Shown here in pieces: positions 28,954 to 37,896 of a stretch of DNA of 64,000 nucleotides. The stretch covers positions 1-64,000 of the forward strand of contig NZ_NFZV01000016.1 in the NCBI RefSeq assembly GCF_003399765.1, given 5' to 3'. Under the pieces are notes generated by a model that was not told where the DNA came from, made no database searches, and worked only from the letters and a program-made list of their open reading frames with translations. The stretch's first letter is position 1; each line of letters starts with the position of its first letter. A program made the position numbers and the translations under genes. The stretch comes from Alkalilimnicola ehrlichii (GTDB lineage Bacteria; Pseudomonadota; Gammaproteobacteria; Nitrococcales; AK92).

Positions 28954-28984
28954 CAGGGGCGGGGTCGATTTGACCCCGCCCCTG
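28954..28984 (-). promoter_or_regulatory. Strong intercistronic hairpin between TAXI binding protein and permease
   Basis: A perfect 13-bp stem (CAGGGGCGGGGTC with GACCCCGCCCCTG) has a GATTT loop. It starts 7 nt after the stop of the binding-protein gene and about 90 nt before the permease. Such hairpins often stabilise the upstream transcript and cause partial termination, giving more binding protein than permease. There is no T-run on the minus strand. Confidence 0.65.
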
Positions 28985-28991
28985 GAAGGGA

Positions 28992-30167
28992 TTACCACCG
29001 ACGAGACAGCGGAATCATGTCGTTTTCAACCAAAGTGTTATAACGTACTTCCATCCAGCCTTCCGCGAACGCTTGCTCGTCGCGCGGGGCATCGGCAACG
29101 TAGTTTTCCCAGGCTTCCATCAGGAGTTGCTGACGGCGAACTTGCTGCTCGTGATTGCGCTGGGCTTCTTCGGTCCACACGCCGATTTCTTTAAAGTACC
29201 GGATGGCACCGTCATGAAACGGCACGAAGGAGGTTTCGATGGCCTGACGCTCCATCGCCCAACCTTCTTGCCCCGGAGCACTGTCGATATACTCGTCGTG
29301 ATGTTGGTGCATGGCACGGACGAGACCGTACACGGTGTCTTCCGGCTCGGTGACCAAGGTGGTCATCAACGGATACGGGGAGCTGAACACTTCGATACCG
29401 TCGCCGACATCGACGCCGACCGCCTTCGTAGCCACGTGCGGTACGAACCACGGCGCTTCTTCGGATACACGAGCTACCGCTTCTTCGTTGTCGTGCGGGA
29501 ACTCGATGAAACGGAAACCGCGCGGCGCGTTAGCAACGCGGTGCAGAACCGCGGCGTCGCAAGAGTTCCATTTCACGTCGAGGCGATTATCGATAAAGGC
29601 CTCAACCATACCCATGTAGCCGCCGATCTCGACGACCTGGACATCGTCCCAGGTGAGATTGCCGTAACGCATCAAATATTCGAAGCCGGCGTTCGGGGCG
29701 GCGGCGCCCTGTACGAACGGCACCCGTTTACCTTTGATGTCCTCGATCGTATGCATATCGCTGTCAGCGTGAACCTGTAGCGCAAAAGAGCACGCATCGG
29801 ACAAGTTCCAAAGGCCAACCCGAATCGGTTGCGGCCCCCAACCACGAACGCCGAAGTCGCGCAGACCTTCCTGCACGCTCATCGCCTCGGAACCGCCGAA
29901 CACAAAGTTGGCGCGGCCCCGGCGCAACGGCTCCATACGGGAAACGTCGTTCCGGCCCGGAACAACGCGTAAGTTAACGCCATAACGATTCTGCAACACG
30001 TTACCGATACCGACCGCTTGGCCATAACCGGTGGTGCCCGTGGGATAGGCACTCCAAATCAACGTGCTGGGCAGATTAATCTCGTCCGCTTGCACGGACG
30101 AAGCCAAACCCAGTGCGGCGACCGCACCCGCTACCAAGCCGATACCTTTACCCATCTTATTGGTCAT
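28992..30167 (-). CDS. TAXI-family TRAP substrate-binding protein, copy 1
   Basis: The 391-residue periplasmic protein has a signal peptide (MTNKMGKGIGLVAGAVAALGLASSVQA) and the TAXI fold: IWSAYPTGTTGYGQAVGIGNVLQN, VVPGRNDVSR and FVFGGSEAMSVQE. It delivers a ligand, often a carboxylate, to the fused permease just downstream. The start follows GGAGAG. Its paralogue immediately upstream has the same 391-residue length once one missing base is restored and shares most of these blocks. Two operator-like palindromes lie about 200-300 nt upstream. Confidence 0.9.
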   Translation of the reverse strand: MTNKMGKGIGLVAGAVAALGLASSVQADEINLPSTLIWSAYPTGTTGYGQAVGIGNVLQNRYGVNLRVVPGRNDVSRMEPLRRGRANFVFGGSEAMSVQEGLRDFGVRGWGPQPIRVGLWNLSDACSFALQVHADSDMHTIEDIKGKRVPFVQGAAAPNAGFEYLMRYGNLTWDDVQVVEIGGYMGMVEAFIDNRLDVKWNSCDAAVLHRVANAPRGFRFIEFPHDNEEAVARVSEEAPWFVPHVATKAVGVDVGDGIEVFSSPYPLMTTLVTEPEDTVYGLVRAMHQHHDEYIDSAPGQEGWAMERQAIETSFVPFHDGAIRYFKEIGVWTEEAQRNHEQQVRRQQLLMEAWENYVADAPRDEQAFAEGWMEVRYNTLVENDMIPLSRRW

Positions 30168-30664
30168 ACTGCTGACTCTCCTCCGTTGCTGTCGGTTCAG
30201 CATTATCGTTTTCCTAATCGCCGGGTTCGTTAGTTAGCTAGCACCACCCGGTCTTTTGGACTCAGTGTTCATCACGCTCATCATTAGACTTACGTGATAA
30301 AAACACTATAGCGGGAAAAGCGGCGTCGGATAATCCATATCCGATTGTCTCCGACGCTGCTGCACTCTGCTTTCCGCAGCGCAACATTCCGCTGTCTTGA
30401 GTACAAGTGCACTCTTACATGCACCTGCGACGCCGTCAAGTTTTTTGAAACGCTGTTCCGTCTTGCGGAACCCTGTAATTTAACCAAGCGATTTATTACC
30501 GAGTAGCCGCGTAACAGCTTCGGTATCAGGCAGTTAACCATCCCGGCTTACAGCCGTCACTCCTGCGCCATATTCTTAAGACACGTCATGTGAAAGCCAT
30601 TGCGAGACGATGGCCAAAGTGCAACATAACCGGCGCCGGAAAAACTCCCGGCGCGGCATTTGCT
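30168..30664. promoter_or_regulatory. 497-nt intergenic region between the two TAXI genes
   Basis: No gene is visible. Near 30633-30654 the hairpin GCGCCGG/CCGGCGC, 11 nt after the stop of TAXI copy 2, is a likely terminator for that gene. GTTCCGTCTTGCGGAAC at 30455-30471 matches the shared 15-mer palindrome, preceded by GAAACGCT as at the other sites. A weaker copy in the other orientation, TTCCGCAGCGCAACA, is at 30372-30386. This suggests that copy 1 and the permease have their own regulated promoter. Confidence 0.5.
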
Positions 30665-31839
30665 TTACCAACGGTCGGCGATGAGCACCATATCGTGCGC
30701 CTTAAGCGCTTCGGCACGAGCCTTCATCCACCCTTCGGCGAAAGCATCGGCATCACGCGGCGCATTGGCGACATAAGCTTCCCAAGTCGCCATCAAGAGC
30801 TCCTGCCGTTTCAAGTTCAGTTGCTGACGCTCTTCGGCTGCATCGCTCCAAACGCCGATTTCCTTAAAGTAGCGAACCGCGCCATCGTGGTAGGGCACGA
30901 AAGCATTCTCGAATTGCTGACGATCCATCGCCCAACCCACGGCACCCGGCGCGTTGTCCTTATAATCGTCGTAGTGCTGATGCAACGCCTTAACCATGTT
31001 GTAAACCACGTCCTCGTCCTGGTCGTGCATGGTGACCAGCATCGGATACGGCGAGGTGAAGACTTCGATGCCCTCGTTCTCGTCGATGGTCGGGCCGTCG
31101 ATCGCTACGTGCGGGACATACCACGGCAGATGGGCACGAACACGCTCGATCGCTTCTTCGTTAGCGTGCGCGAATTCGGGAAAGTGCAATCCGCGTGGCG
31201 AAGACTCCAGCCGCAGGAAGGGTGCCGAGTTGCAGGATCCGCCGACCACATCGGCGCGGCCGTCGATAACGGCGTCGATGGAAGCACCGTAACCGCCGAC
31301 TTCCACTTTGCGCACATCGTCCCAAGTCAGCTCCGCATACGAAAGCAGCGCTGCCATAGCGTTATTCAAGGAAGGCGCGCCTTGTACATAGGTCACCCGT
31401 TTACCGGCAATGTCTTCCGGCGTGCGGATGTTGGCGTCCTTCGCGGTCACGAAGGTAAACGAGCAGCCATCGGAGATGTTGTACATGGCGGTACGAATAG
31501 GCAACGGCCCCCATTCGCGGCTGCCGAAGTTCAGCATCGCTTCTTGGGCATAAACCGCTTCGGAACCGCCTGCCGAGAAATGCGACCGGTTGCTACGCAG
31601 CGGAGAAAGGCGCGAAACGTCATTACGGCCAGGAACAACCCGAAGATTCACGTTGTAGTTATTCTGCAGCACGTTACCCACGGCAACCGCTTGGCTATAG
31701 CCACTGGTACCCGTCGGGTAAGCCGACCAAATAATCGTGCCTGGCAGCTCAATATCGCCGGCTTGGACCTGTCCGGCAAGGCCTAGGGCAGCCATCGCAC
31801 CCGCCAAAATGCTCGCTTTTTTGCTAAAGTTTTCGCCAT
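30665..31839 (-). CDS. TAXI-family TRAP substrate-binding protein, copy 2 (frameshifted start)
   Basis: This is a second TAXI binding protein with IWSAYPTGTSGYSQAVAVGNVLQN, VVPGRNDVSRLSPLR and a GGSEAVYAQE motif. As read, the open frame starts in an unlikely basic segment. An ATG at 31839 with a perfect GGAGGAG upstream reads MAKTLAKK and would enter the right frame if one A were added to the A6 run at 31817-31822. That gives a proper signal peptide (ASILAGAMAALGLAGQVQA) and 391 residues, exactly the length of copy 1. The two copies differ most in the ligand-side middle region, so ligand preference may differ. Confidence 0.87.
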
Positions 31840-32405
31840 CGTCGTGACACTCCTCCAAACTTTTCGTTCTGGGATTCGGCTGCTTAACCGTTTTTCTAAC
31901 CTTCCGAGCTACTCGTCGCACTTACGTCGCAAGTAAACGCGAGCGGCCACACCGTTACGATACCCTGCTTCCACAGTATTTCTGTGACGTCAGTCCACGG
32001 TATCGTCACGACCTTTATGGTAAGCCCGTCCTTTTAGCCGTAAGACAACTAAATAAGACGGCCTGCGCATTCCTCCTTATACGCAACATGACAAAGCCGT
32101 CATGCCTACTTAGCAACTTTGCATACTCGAAGGACGGCGTCAACACCTGCGAAACACGGTTTCGCAGTGCGGAATCACAAAACAGATGTGTAGGTTGGGA
32201 AGAGTCGCCGGCATGCCAATGCATGCCGGCAAAAAAGACGGGCAAAGCGGCTTAAATACGGCAAGCACCCCGAGGCGCTAATGCATCGGGAAGCGCTTTA
32301 GCCGTGAAAGCCTGCCACTTATTGTAACGACAGGTTGCAGCTTCGCTTTAGCAGGGGATTGAGGCCTAATGCTCAGCTTTCTACCAGAGCGAGACAGCTC
32401 TGCCC
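31840..32405. promoter_or_regulatory. 566-nt leader and promoter region of TAXI copy 2
   Basis: No convincing gene is seen. TTTCGCAGTGCGGAA at 32160-32174, preceded by GAAACACGG, is a variant of the shared palindrome and lies about 320 nt upstream of the start. A near-perfect 12-bp inverted repeat, CGTTACGATACC (31953-31964) with GGTATCGTCACG (31999-32010), encloses a smaller CACAG/CTGTG hairpin and would lie in the transcript leader. The IclR gene ends at the right boundary on the same strand. Confidence 0.45.
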
Positions 32406-33230
32406 TTAATGACCCGGCTGAGCACCAATCTGGACGCTTACCCGCTCTACCAAGTCGACTAATCGCGGCCCCAAATTTTGCTTCAGGACTTCTTCCGATA
32501 AGCGTAGCGAGGAGCCTCCGCAATTGAACGCTAAAACCTCGGCACCGCCATCCAACACTAACGGAACGCCTACCCCACTCACTTCTCGGTCCCATTCGCC
32601 CACCGAGTAGCAAAAGCCGAGCTGCTGGTAAGATTCGAAGGCCTGCTGCAATTCCTCTTCGATACGCGGCCACTCGACCCCGTAGATGGCCCTAAGGCGC
32701 TCCAGATAAGGTGCCCGCAAATCCGGTTTCAGGCCTGCCAAATAAGCACGCCCCATTGCCGAGGTAGCGACGGGAATACGCGCCCCTACCTCTAAGCGTA
32801 AGACGAGCGGCCCGCTGCCTTGACAGGTTTCCAGGTAGGTCATTTCCTGTCGGTCTTCGGCTCCTAAAGCGACCATGCAATCGGTGGCATCGGCCAGCTC
32901 CTGCATCAAGGGCCGCGCCAGATTGCGAACGCCCATACTCGCTAAGTATCGAAACCCTAAAGCGAGGACACCGGCCCCCAACTGGTATTTCTCCAAGCGG
33001 TCCGAATATTTTAGATACCCCAAGGTCGTTAGCGTCGATGTCAGACGGGATACGGTAGGCCTGGGAATCCCCGTCCGCCTGGCCAACTCGGCATTCCCCA
33101 GGTATTCGTCACCAGGGCCAAAGGCACGTAATAGCTCCAACCCACGCGCGAGCGCCGTTACGAAATTACGGTCCTTACTAAAATCCCGACCCTGATCAGA
33201 GCCACCTGGAAGCTTCGGCGTCGCACTCAT
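32406..33230 (-). CDS. IclR-family transcriptional regulator
   Basis: The 274-residue regulator has an N-terminal winged helix-turn-helix (LARGLELLRAF, NAELARRTGIPRPTVSRLTSTLTTLGYL, about 27-75) and a C-terminal effector domain of the GAF-like IclR type (RLEVGARIPVATSAMGRAYLAGL, GVGVPLVLDGGAEVLAFNCGG). IclR proteins sense small organic acids and control catabolic and uptake genes. It sits between the TAXI genes and an acyl-CoA ligase. It is the only pathway-type regulator in the window, so it is the best candidate for the repeated TTCCGC-type palindromes. The start is ATG with GGGGAG upstream at a long spacing. Confidence 0.9.
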   Translation of the reverse strand: MSATPKLPGGSDQGRDFSKDRNFVTALARGLELLRAFGPGDEYLGNAELARRTGIPRPTVSRLTSTLTTLGYLKYSDRLEKYQLGAGVLALGFRYLASMGVRNLARPLMQELADATDCMVALGAEDRQEMTYLETCQGSGPLVLRLEVGARIPVATSAMGRAYLAGLKPDLRAPYLERLRAIYGVEWPRIEEELQQAFESYQQLGFCYSVGEWDREVSGVGVPLVLDGGAEVLAFNCGGSSLRLSEEVLKQNLGPRLVDLVERVSVQIGAQPGH

Positions 33231-33364
33231 TGTTTAGTCACTCCCCACTCATAAACTTGTCCCTGTTCATTACCCAAACGACCGGAGCGTACGCCTCGCC
33301 CTAGGTCTCGCTTCGGCACCGGAGCCTAACGACGCCGGGCAAGGCACAGACACGGAAGAATACC

Positions 33365-33385
33365 TTAGTCTTGGTGCAAGACTAA
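33365..33385. promoter_or_regulatory. Perfect 21-nt palindrome upstream of the IclR gene
   Basis: TTAGTCTTG and CAAGACTAA flank a GTG centre. It lies 135 nt before the IclR start codon and 32 nt after the stop of the upstream ligase gene. It is AT-rich for a terminator and differs from the TTCCGC-type site. It could be an autoregulatory operator or a bidirectional hairpin. Confidence 0.45.
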
Positions 33386-33416
33386 ATTTTCCTTGCCGCA
33401 ACATAACGGGAACGCC

Positions 33417-35090
33417 TCACGCTTCCGCCATCCGCGCTCGCTCCTCTTCCTGCAATTGCCGCCATTGCAACTTACCTGTCCCCGATTTAGGCAGTGCATC
33501 TACGAACGACACAAGGCGCGGCGCCTTGTACGCCGCCATATTCTCGCGGCACCAGTCGATAATATCCCGCTCCGACAACGTGTCGGCATACTCGTCGGTC
33601 GGCACAATCACGGCCTTCACCGTTTCGCCGCGCCGCGGGTCCGGTACTGCAATAACGCAAACTTCCCGAATAGCAGGGTGCTTGTACATAATCGACTCGA
33701 CTTCCGACGGCCACACCTTGTACCCGGAAGCGTTGATCATCCGCTTGACACGGTCGACCAAGAAGAAATACCCGTCTTCGTCGTAGTAACCAAGATCGCC
33801 GGTACGGAAAAACCGCTTACCGTCGAACTCGATAAACGCCGACGCCGTCTCTTCCGGTCGGCTCCAGTAACCCTGGAAGACCTGCGGCGCATTAACGATA
33901 ATCTCGCCCACCTCGCCCGGCGGCAGCTCTTCCAGGCTGACCACATCGATCACGCGCGAATCGACATCGAACACCGGGATGCCCAGACACTGGGCTTTCG
34001 GTCTATCCGGCGGGTTCACGTGGGTCGCCGCTAGAGTCTCGGATAAGCCATAACCTTCCAGATAATGTAGCCCGGTTAGATCATGCAGACGCTCGGCAAT
34101 AGCCTCCGGCATCGCAGCCCCGCCACCGCCCACGGCAATCAGACTGGACAGGTCGTACTCGGCAATTGCAGGGTCCGATAAGAAATCGATCGCCATGGTA
34201 ACGATGTTGCGCCAGTGGGTCACGCGGTAACGCTGGATAAGCTCGGCAGCCGTTCGCCGATCCCAGCGCGTCATAACGATCATTGTCGCACCCGAGAAAA
34301 TCGGGCCATTCATCGACGCTTGCATACCCGTGACATGAAAAAGCGGCAAGGTCACCAACTGCACGGCATCGGCACTTGACGGGTTCCAGATAACGCTACC
34401 GATCAGGGTTGCCATGGCGCTGCGATGAGTATGTACGCAACCCTTTGGGGCACCGGTTGTCCCCGACGTGTAGGGAAACACGCAATAGTCGTCCGGCCCG
34501 ACCTCTAGGGAGCCGGGCGCATGCTTCGCCGCCAACGCAACGTGCCAGGCGACAGCCCCCGCCTCCTCCAACGTACGACGCGGCGCATCCACGCCTTCCG
34601 GAATCGCCAGGTCGGTGTGCGCCGGCAAATAGTCGGAATAGGTAGCGACCACTGCATGCCGCAACGTGCCGGAGCGCAGCAAACCCTGGGCATGCGGGTA
34701 AAGATCCTGCGCCACTAAGATAACCGAGGCGCCCGTATCGTCCGCGTAATGCTCAAGCTCCCCGGCCAAATTCATGGGGTTAACTGGGATTACTACCGCG
34801 TTGGCGCGCAAGATTGCGTAAAAACCGATCATGAATTGAGGGCTGTTCTGCATATACAGCAGCACTCGATCGCCCTTGCCGACGCCCAGTTCGGCTTGCA
34901 AGTAACCGGCTAGCGCATCGACTTCCTGTTTAAATCGGCCATAGGTCAGCGCCTCGCCGTAATAGATAATGCCCGGCTTATGAGGATAACGCTCGGCAGT
35001 AACCTGCAAGTTGTAATATAAGCTTGTCTCGGGCAAGGTCAGGTTCCGGACAATATTCTTTGGCCAGACCTTGAAGTGACGGTCGAACAT
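33417..35090 (-). CDS. AMP-forming acyl-CoA ligase
   Basis: This complete 557-residue member of the ANL superfamily activates a carboxylic acid through an acyl-adenylate. Visible motifs are YTSGTTGAPKGCVHTH (P-loop), GYGLSETLAATHVNPP, FRTGDLGYYDEDGYFFLVDRVKRMINASGYKVWP (hinge and ADP-binding) and the catalytic lysine motif PKSGTGKLQWRQL. The length and motifs resemble medium/long-chain fatty acid or aromatic acid ligases; the substrate is open. GGAGGAG precedes the ATG. It follows an SDR gene by 171 nt on the same strand and precedes the IclR gene. Confidence 0.88.
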   Translation of the reverse strand: MFDRHFKVWPKNIVRNLTLPETSLYYNLQVTAERYPHKPGIIYYGEALTYGRFKQEVDALAGYLQAELGVGKGDRVLLYMQNSPQFMIGFYAILRANAVVIPVNPMNLAGELEHYADDTGASVILVAQDLYPHAQGLLRSGTLRHAVVATYSDYLPAHTDLAIPEGVDAPRRTLEEAGAVAWHVALAAKHAPGSLEVGPDDYCVFPYTSGTTGAPKGCVHTHRSAMATLIGSVIWNPSSADAVQLVTLPLFHVTGMQASMNGPIFSGATMIVMTRWDRRTAAELIQRYRVTHWRNIVTMAIDFLSDPAIAEYDLSSLIAVGGGGAAMPEAIAERLHDLTGLHYLEGYGLSETLAATHVNPPDRPKAQCLGIPVFDVDSRVIDVVSLEELPPGEVGEIIVNAPQVFQGYWSRPEETASAFIEFDGKRFFRTGDLGYYDEDGYFFLVDRVKRMINASGYKVWPSEVESIMYKHPAIREVCVIAVPDPRRGETVKAVIVPTDEYADTLSERDIIDWCRENMAAYKAPRLVSFVDALPKSGTGKLQWRQLQEEERARMAEA

Positions 35091-35261
35091 TTTTAAATTC
35101 TCCTCCTCTACTAACCCGCTTTTTATTGAAACGCCGCACGCTTTCCTACAGGAAACATTGGTTTGTTTCCCGGGTTCTCCGACCAGGTAGCGCGTTATTG
35201 GCAGCCTTCTTCGGCGTAGGCTGCCACAGCCACTCGTTCCAAGCTTTCTTATCGCGGTCGC

Positions 35262-36056
35262 TTAAACCTTCATCCCCGGCATATTCAGCGAAGCGGTATT
35301 GCCGCCGTCGACCGGCAATGCTTGCCCGGTGACATAGCTGGCATCGTCGCTAGCCAAGAATAAAATGGCGGCGGCAATCTCCTCCGGCTTACCGTAACGA
35401 CGCAGCTCGCAACGGGCGCCGAGCTTATACTCTTTATTCAATTCGCGCGCGTAATCGAACACGGGTTTGGTCATCCCCGTTTCGACTAAGCCGGGGCAAA
35501 CCGCATTGACACGGATATTAAACTCACCCAGATCGCAAGCTGAGGTCTGGGTAAAATTAATCACCCCGGCTTTGGAAGCGCTGTAAGCGTTGCCACCGGC
35601 CCCGGAGCGGATACCGGCCACCGATGCCGTATTCACGATCGCCCCGCCCCCCTGCGCTTGCATGTGGCGTGCGGCATATTTCGTGGCATAAACGGCGCCC
35701 ATCAGATTGACGTTAAGCACCTTCATCCACTCCGCAGCATCCTGCTCGGTGGCAATGTTGCGGCTACAAGCAATACCGGCGTTATTACAGAGTATGTCGA
35801 TACGGCCGTAGTACTGCACCGTAGCCTCGACCAGGGACTCGACTTGATCTTCCCGAGAGACATCGACTATCCGTGTCAGCACCTCGGCTGAAGCGGAAAT
35901 ACCGGCTTTGGTTGTAGCCAAGCCCTCTTCCGACAAATCGGCCAGCATCAGCCGCGCGCCTTCGCGCGCGAACCGCTGCGCGGTCGCCCGGCCGATACCA
36001 CTGCCCGCACCGGTAATCAGCGCCACCTTGTTTTCCAAACGTCCCGAAACGCCCAT
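35262..36056 (-). CDS. Short-chain dehydrogenase/reductase
   Basis: This intact 264-residue SDR has TGAGSGIGRA (cofactor), ADLSEEG after beta-2 (acidic Asp favours NAD), the NNAG motif and the catalytic YSASKAG. The C-terminus LPVDGGNTASLNMPGMKV is typical of classical 2,3-diol or 3-hydroxyacyl oxidising enzymes, but the substrate is not readable. GGAGGAA lies 11 nt before the ATG. It is divergent from the second acyl-CoA ligase, and their shared 165-nt promoter region carries a copy of the palindrome. Confidence 0.85.
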   Translation of the reverse strand: MGVSGRLENKVALITGAGSGIGRATAQRFAREGARLMLADLSEEGLATTKAGISASAEVLTRIVDVSREDQVESLVEATVQYYGRIDILCNNAGIACSRNIATEQDAAEWMKVLNVNLMGAVYATKYAARHMQAQGGGAIVNTASVAGIRSGAGGNAYSASKAGVINFTQTSACDLGEFNIRVNAVCPGLVETGMTKPVFDYARELNKEYKLGARCELRRYGKPEEIAAAILFLASDDASYVTGQALPVDGGNTASLNMPGMKV

Positions 36057-36154
36057 GGCTGTGCAATTCCTCCGACTTTTTTCCGCGCATGCTGCGCCGT
36101 GTTGTATCCCAATCTGGCACGGAGTATTCTGACCGTCAAGAAAACGAAATGCAG

Positions 36155-36169
36155 TTTCGCTGTGCAGAA
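36155..36169. promoter_or_regulatory. IclR-type operator candidate between SDR and ligase genes
   Basis: TTTCGCTGTGCAGAA differs at two positions from the site at 32160 and, like it, is preceded by GAAA and a GTTTCG junction. It lies in the divergent promoter region about 100 nt from the SDR start and 53 nt from the ligase start, a sensible place to control both. Confidence 0.5.
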
Positions 36170-36221
36170 TAAATTCGTCGTTAAGTCACCACGATTACGG
36201 CATTAAAGGCGAGGAGGAGTC

Positions 36222-37822
36222 GTGACTGCTACCACACAAATGCAATCCGTGGCCCCGGTCTACCCCGAGGAGCAATTCGAAGACCTTTCAAGTATGGCCG
36301 CCGCAGCGGCAAATGCCCGTCCGCAACATCCAGCGTTGATATTCGAAGGCCAGGTCGTCACTTGGGGAGAGCTGGACAAACGCGCCAACCAGGTTGCACA
36401 AAAGCTGATAGAGCTCGGCATCCGCCCCACCGAGAAGATCGCTATTTTGTCGCACACCTGCCCGGAGTATGTGGCGCTCTACCTCGGAACTCTTCGCGCC
36501 GGGGCATGCGTCGTGCCGCTCTCGAGTATGGCCAGCGGCGAAGCCTTGGAATGATGATTAACGACTCCGATGCCCGGGTACTGATGCTGTCGGAAGGCAT
36601 GCGCCCGGCTATCGCAGACTTTAGCGAACGCTTGCACAATATCTTGCCCGCAGGTCGTATCGCGGTAGATTTCGACGCCGCCGGCTGGAGCCGGTTCGAC
36701 GACTGGTTGGAAGGCGCCGGCGATACCGCCCCCGGCGTCGAGATCGAACCAGACTATCCGTTCAATATCATCTATAGCTCCGGCACCACCGGAACGCCGA
36801 AGGGAATTCTGCACGATCATCGCATGCGGTTTCGGCAAGTCCAGCGGATGGTGAACTACGGGTTAGGCCCCGACTGTATCGCACTGGTATCGACGCCCTT
36901 CTACTCCAACACCACCCTGGTCACGGCCCTGACCGTGCTCGCCAAAGGTGGTACTCAAGTGCTGATGCGCAAGTTCGACGTCGAGCAATTCTTGCAGCTC
37001 GCCGAACAATACCGCGTAACCCACGCCATGCTGGTGCCGGTGCAGTACCAACGGATCCTGGCTCACCGGGACTTCGACCGTTACGACTTATCCAGTTTCC
37101 AGGCCAAACTCTCGACCAGCGCCCCGCTACGCGGCAAAGTCATTCGCGAGGCGCTGGACCGCTGGCCCGGTAAAGTCTTCGAAATCTACGGACTTACCGA
37201 AGGCGGCGTCAGCACGGTCCTCGATGCCGCGAGCTTTCCCGACAAGCTGGACTCCGTCGGCCGCCCGGCGACTAACGCCGACGTCCGCATCATCGATGAA
37301 GACGGCAAAGAGCTTCCGAACGGCAGTACCGGAGAGATCGTCGGCCGCGCCGGCACCATGATGACTGGTTACTACAAGCGGCAGGACCTGACCGAAGCCA
37401 TGTTCTGGGAAAGCCCGGAAGGCGACATTTTCTTCCGTACCGGCGATATGGGTCGGCTCGACGAGGACGGCTTCCTCTACATCCTCGACCGCAAGAAAGA
37501 CATGATCATCTCCGGTGGGTTCAATGTCTACGCCTCCGATCTGGAGCAAGTGCTCTTGCGGCACGATGCGATTGCCGACGTTGCCGTAATCGGCGTTCCC
37601 AGCGAGCGCTGGGGCGAAACGCCGCTCGCCTTGGTCGTCCCCGCGAGCGGCAGCGAGCTAACCGAGCAAGCACTACTGGATTGGGCTAACGAACAACTCG
37701 GCAAAGGGCAACGGCTAAGCGGGGTCGAATTCCGCGACAACCTACCGCGCAGCTCGATCGGCAAAGTCCTTAAACGCGAGCTGCGGGAGCCGTACTGGAA
37801 GGATCGAACCAGTAAGGTCTAA
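36222..37822 (+). CDS. AMP-forming acyl-CoA synthetase (frameshifted)
   Basis: This is a second ANL-superfamily ligase. Motifs are YSSGTTGTPKGILHDH (P-loop), YGLTEGGVSTVL, FRTGDMGRLDEDGFLYILDRKKDMIISGGFNVY and the lysine motif LPRSSIGKVLKREL. It is close to short/branched-chain or feruloyl-CoA-type ligases. A base is missing from the GG run at 36548-36549 (adding G gives EALGMMINDSD), restoring 533 residues. Translation starts at a GTG with a perfect GGAGGAG 5 nt upstream. It converges on the quinone oxidoreductase gene, with a bidirectional terminator between them. Confidence 0.87.
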
Positions 37823-37856
37823 CCATGTCGGCACGGCAGGTTTTTATCCGTCAGCC

Positions 37857-37885
37857 CAGCGTCCGGCCAATGCGGCCGGACGCTG
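37857..37885. terminator. Bidirectional terminator hairpin
   Basis: A perfect 12-bp stem, CAGCGTCCGGCC with GGCCGGACGCTG, has an AATGC loop. It lies between two convergent genes, 34 nt after one stop and 11 nt before the other. Confidence 0.75.
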
Positions 37886-37896
37886 TCAAGTTTGCG

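Noticed and set aside
32015-32245. 76-codon minus-strand frame upstream of TAXI copy 2
   Set aside because: It has no ribosome site and the region contains operator and inverted-repeat sequence instead.
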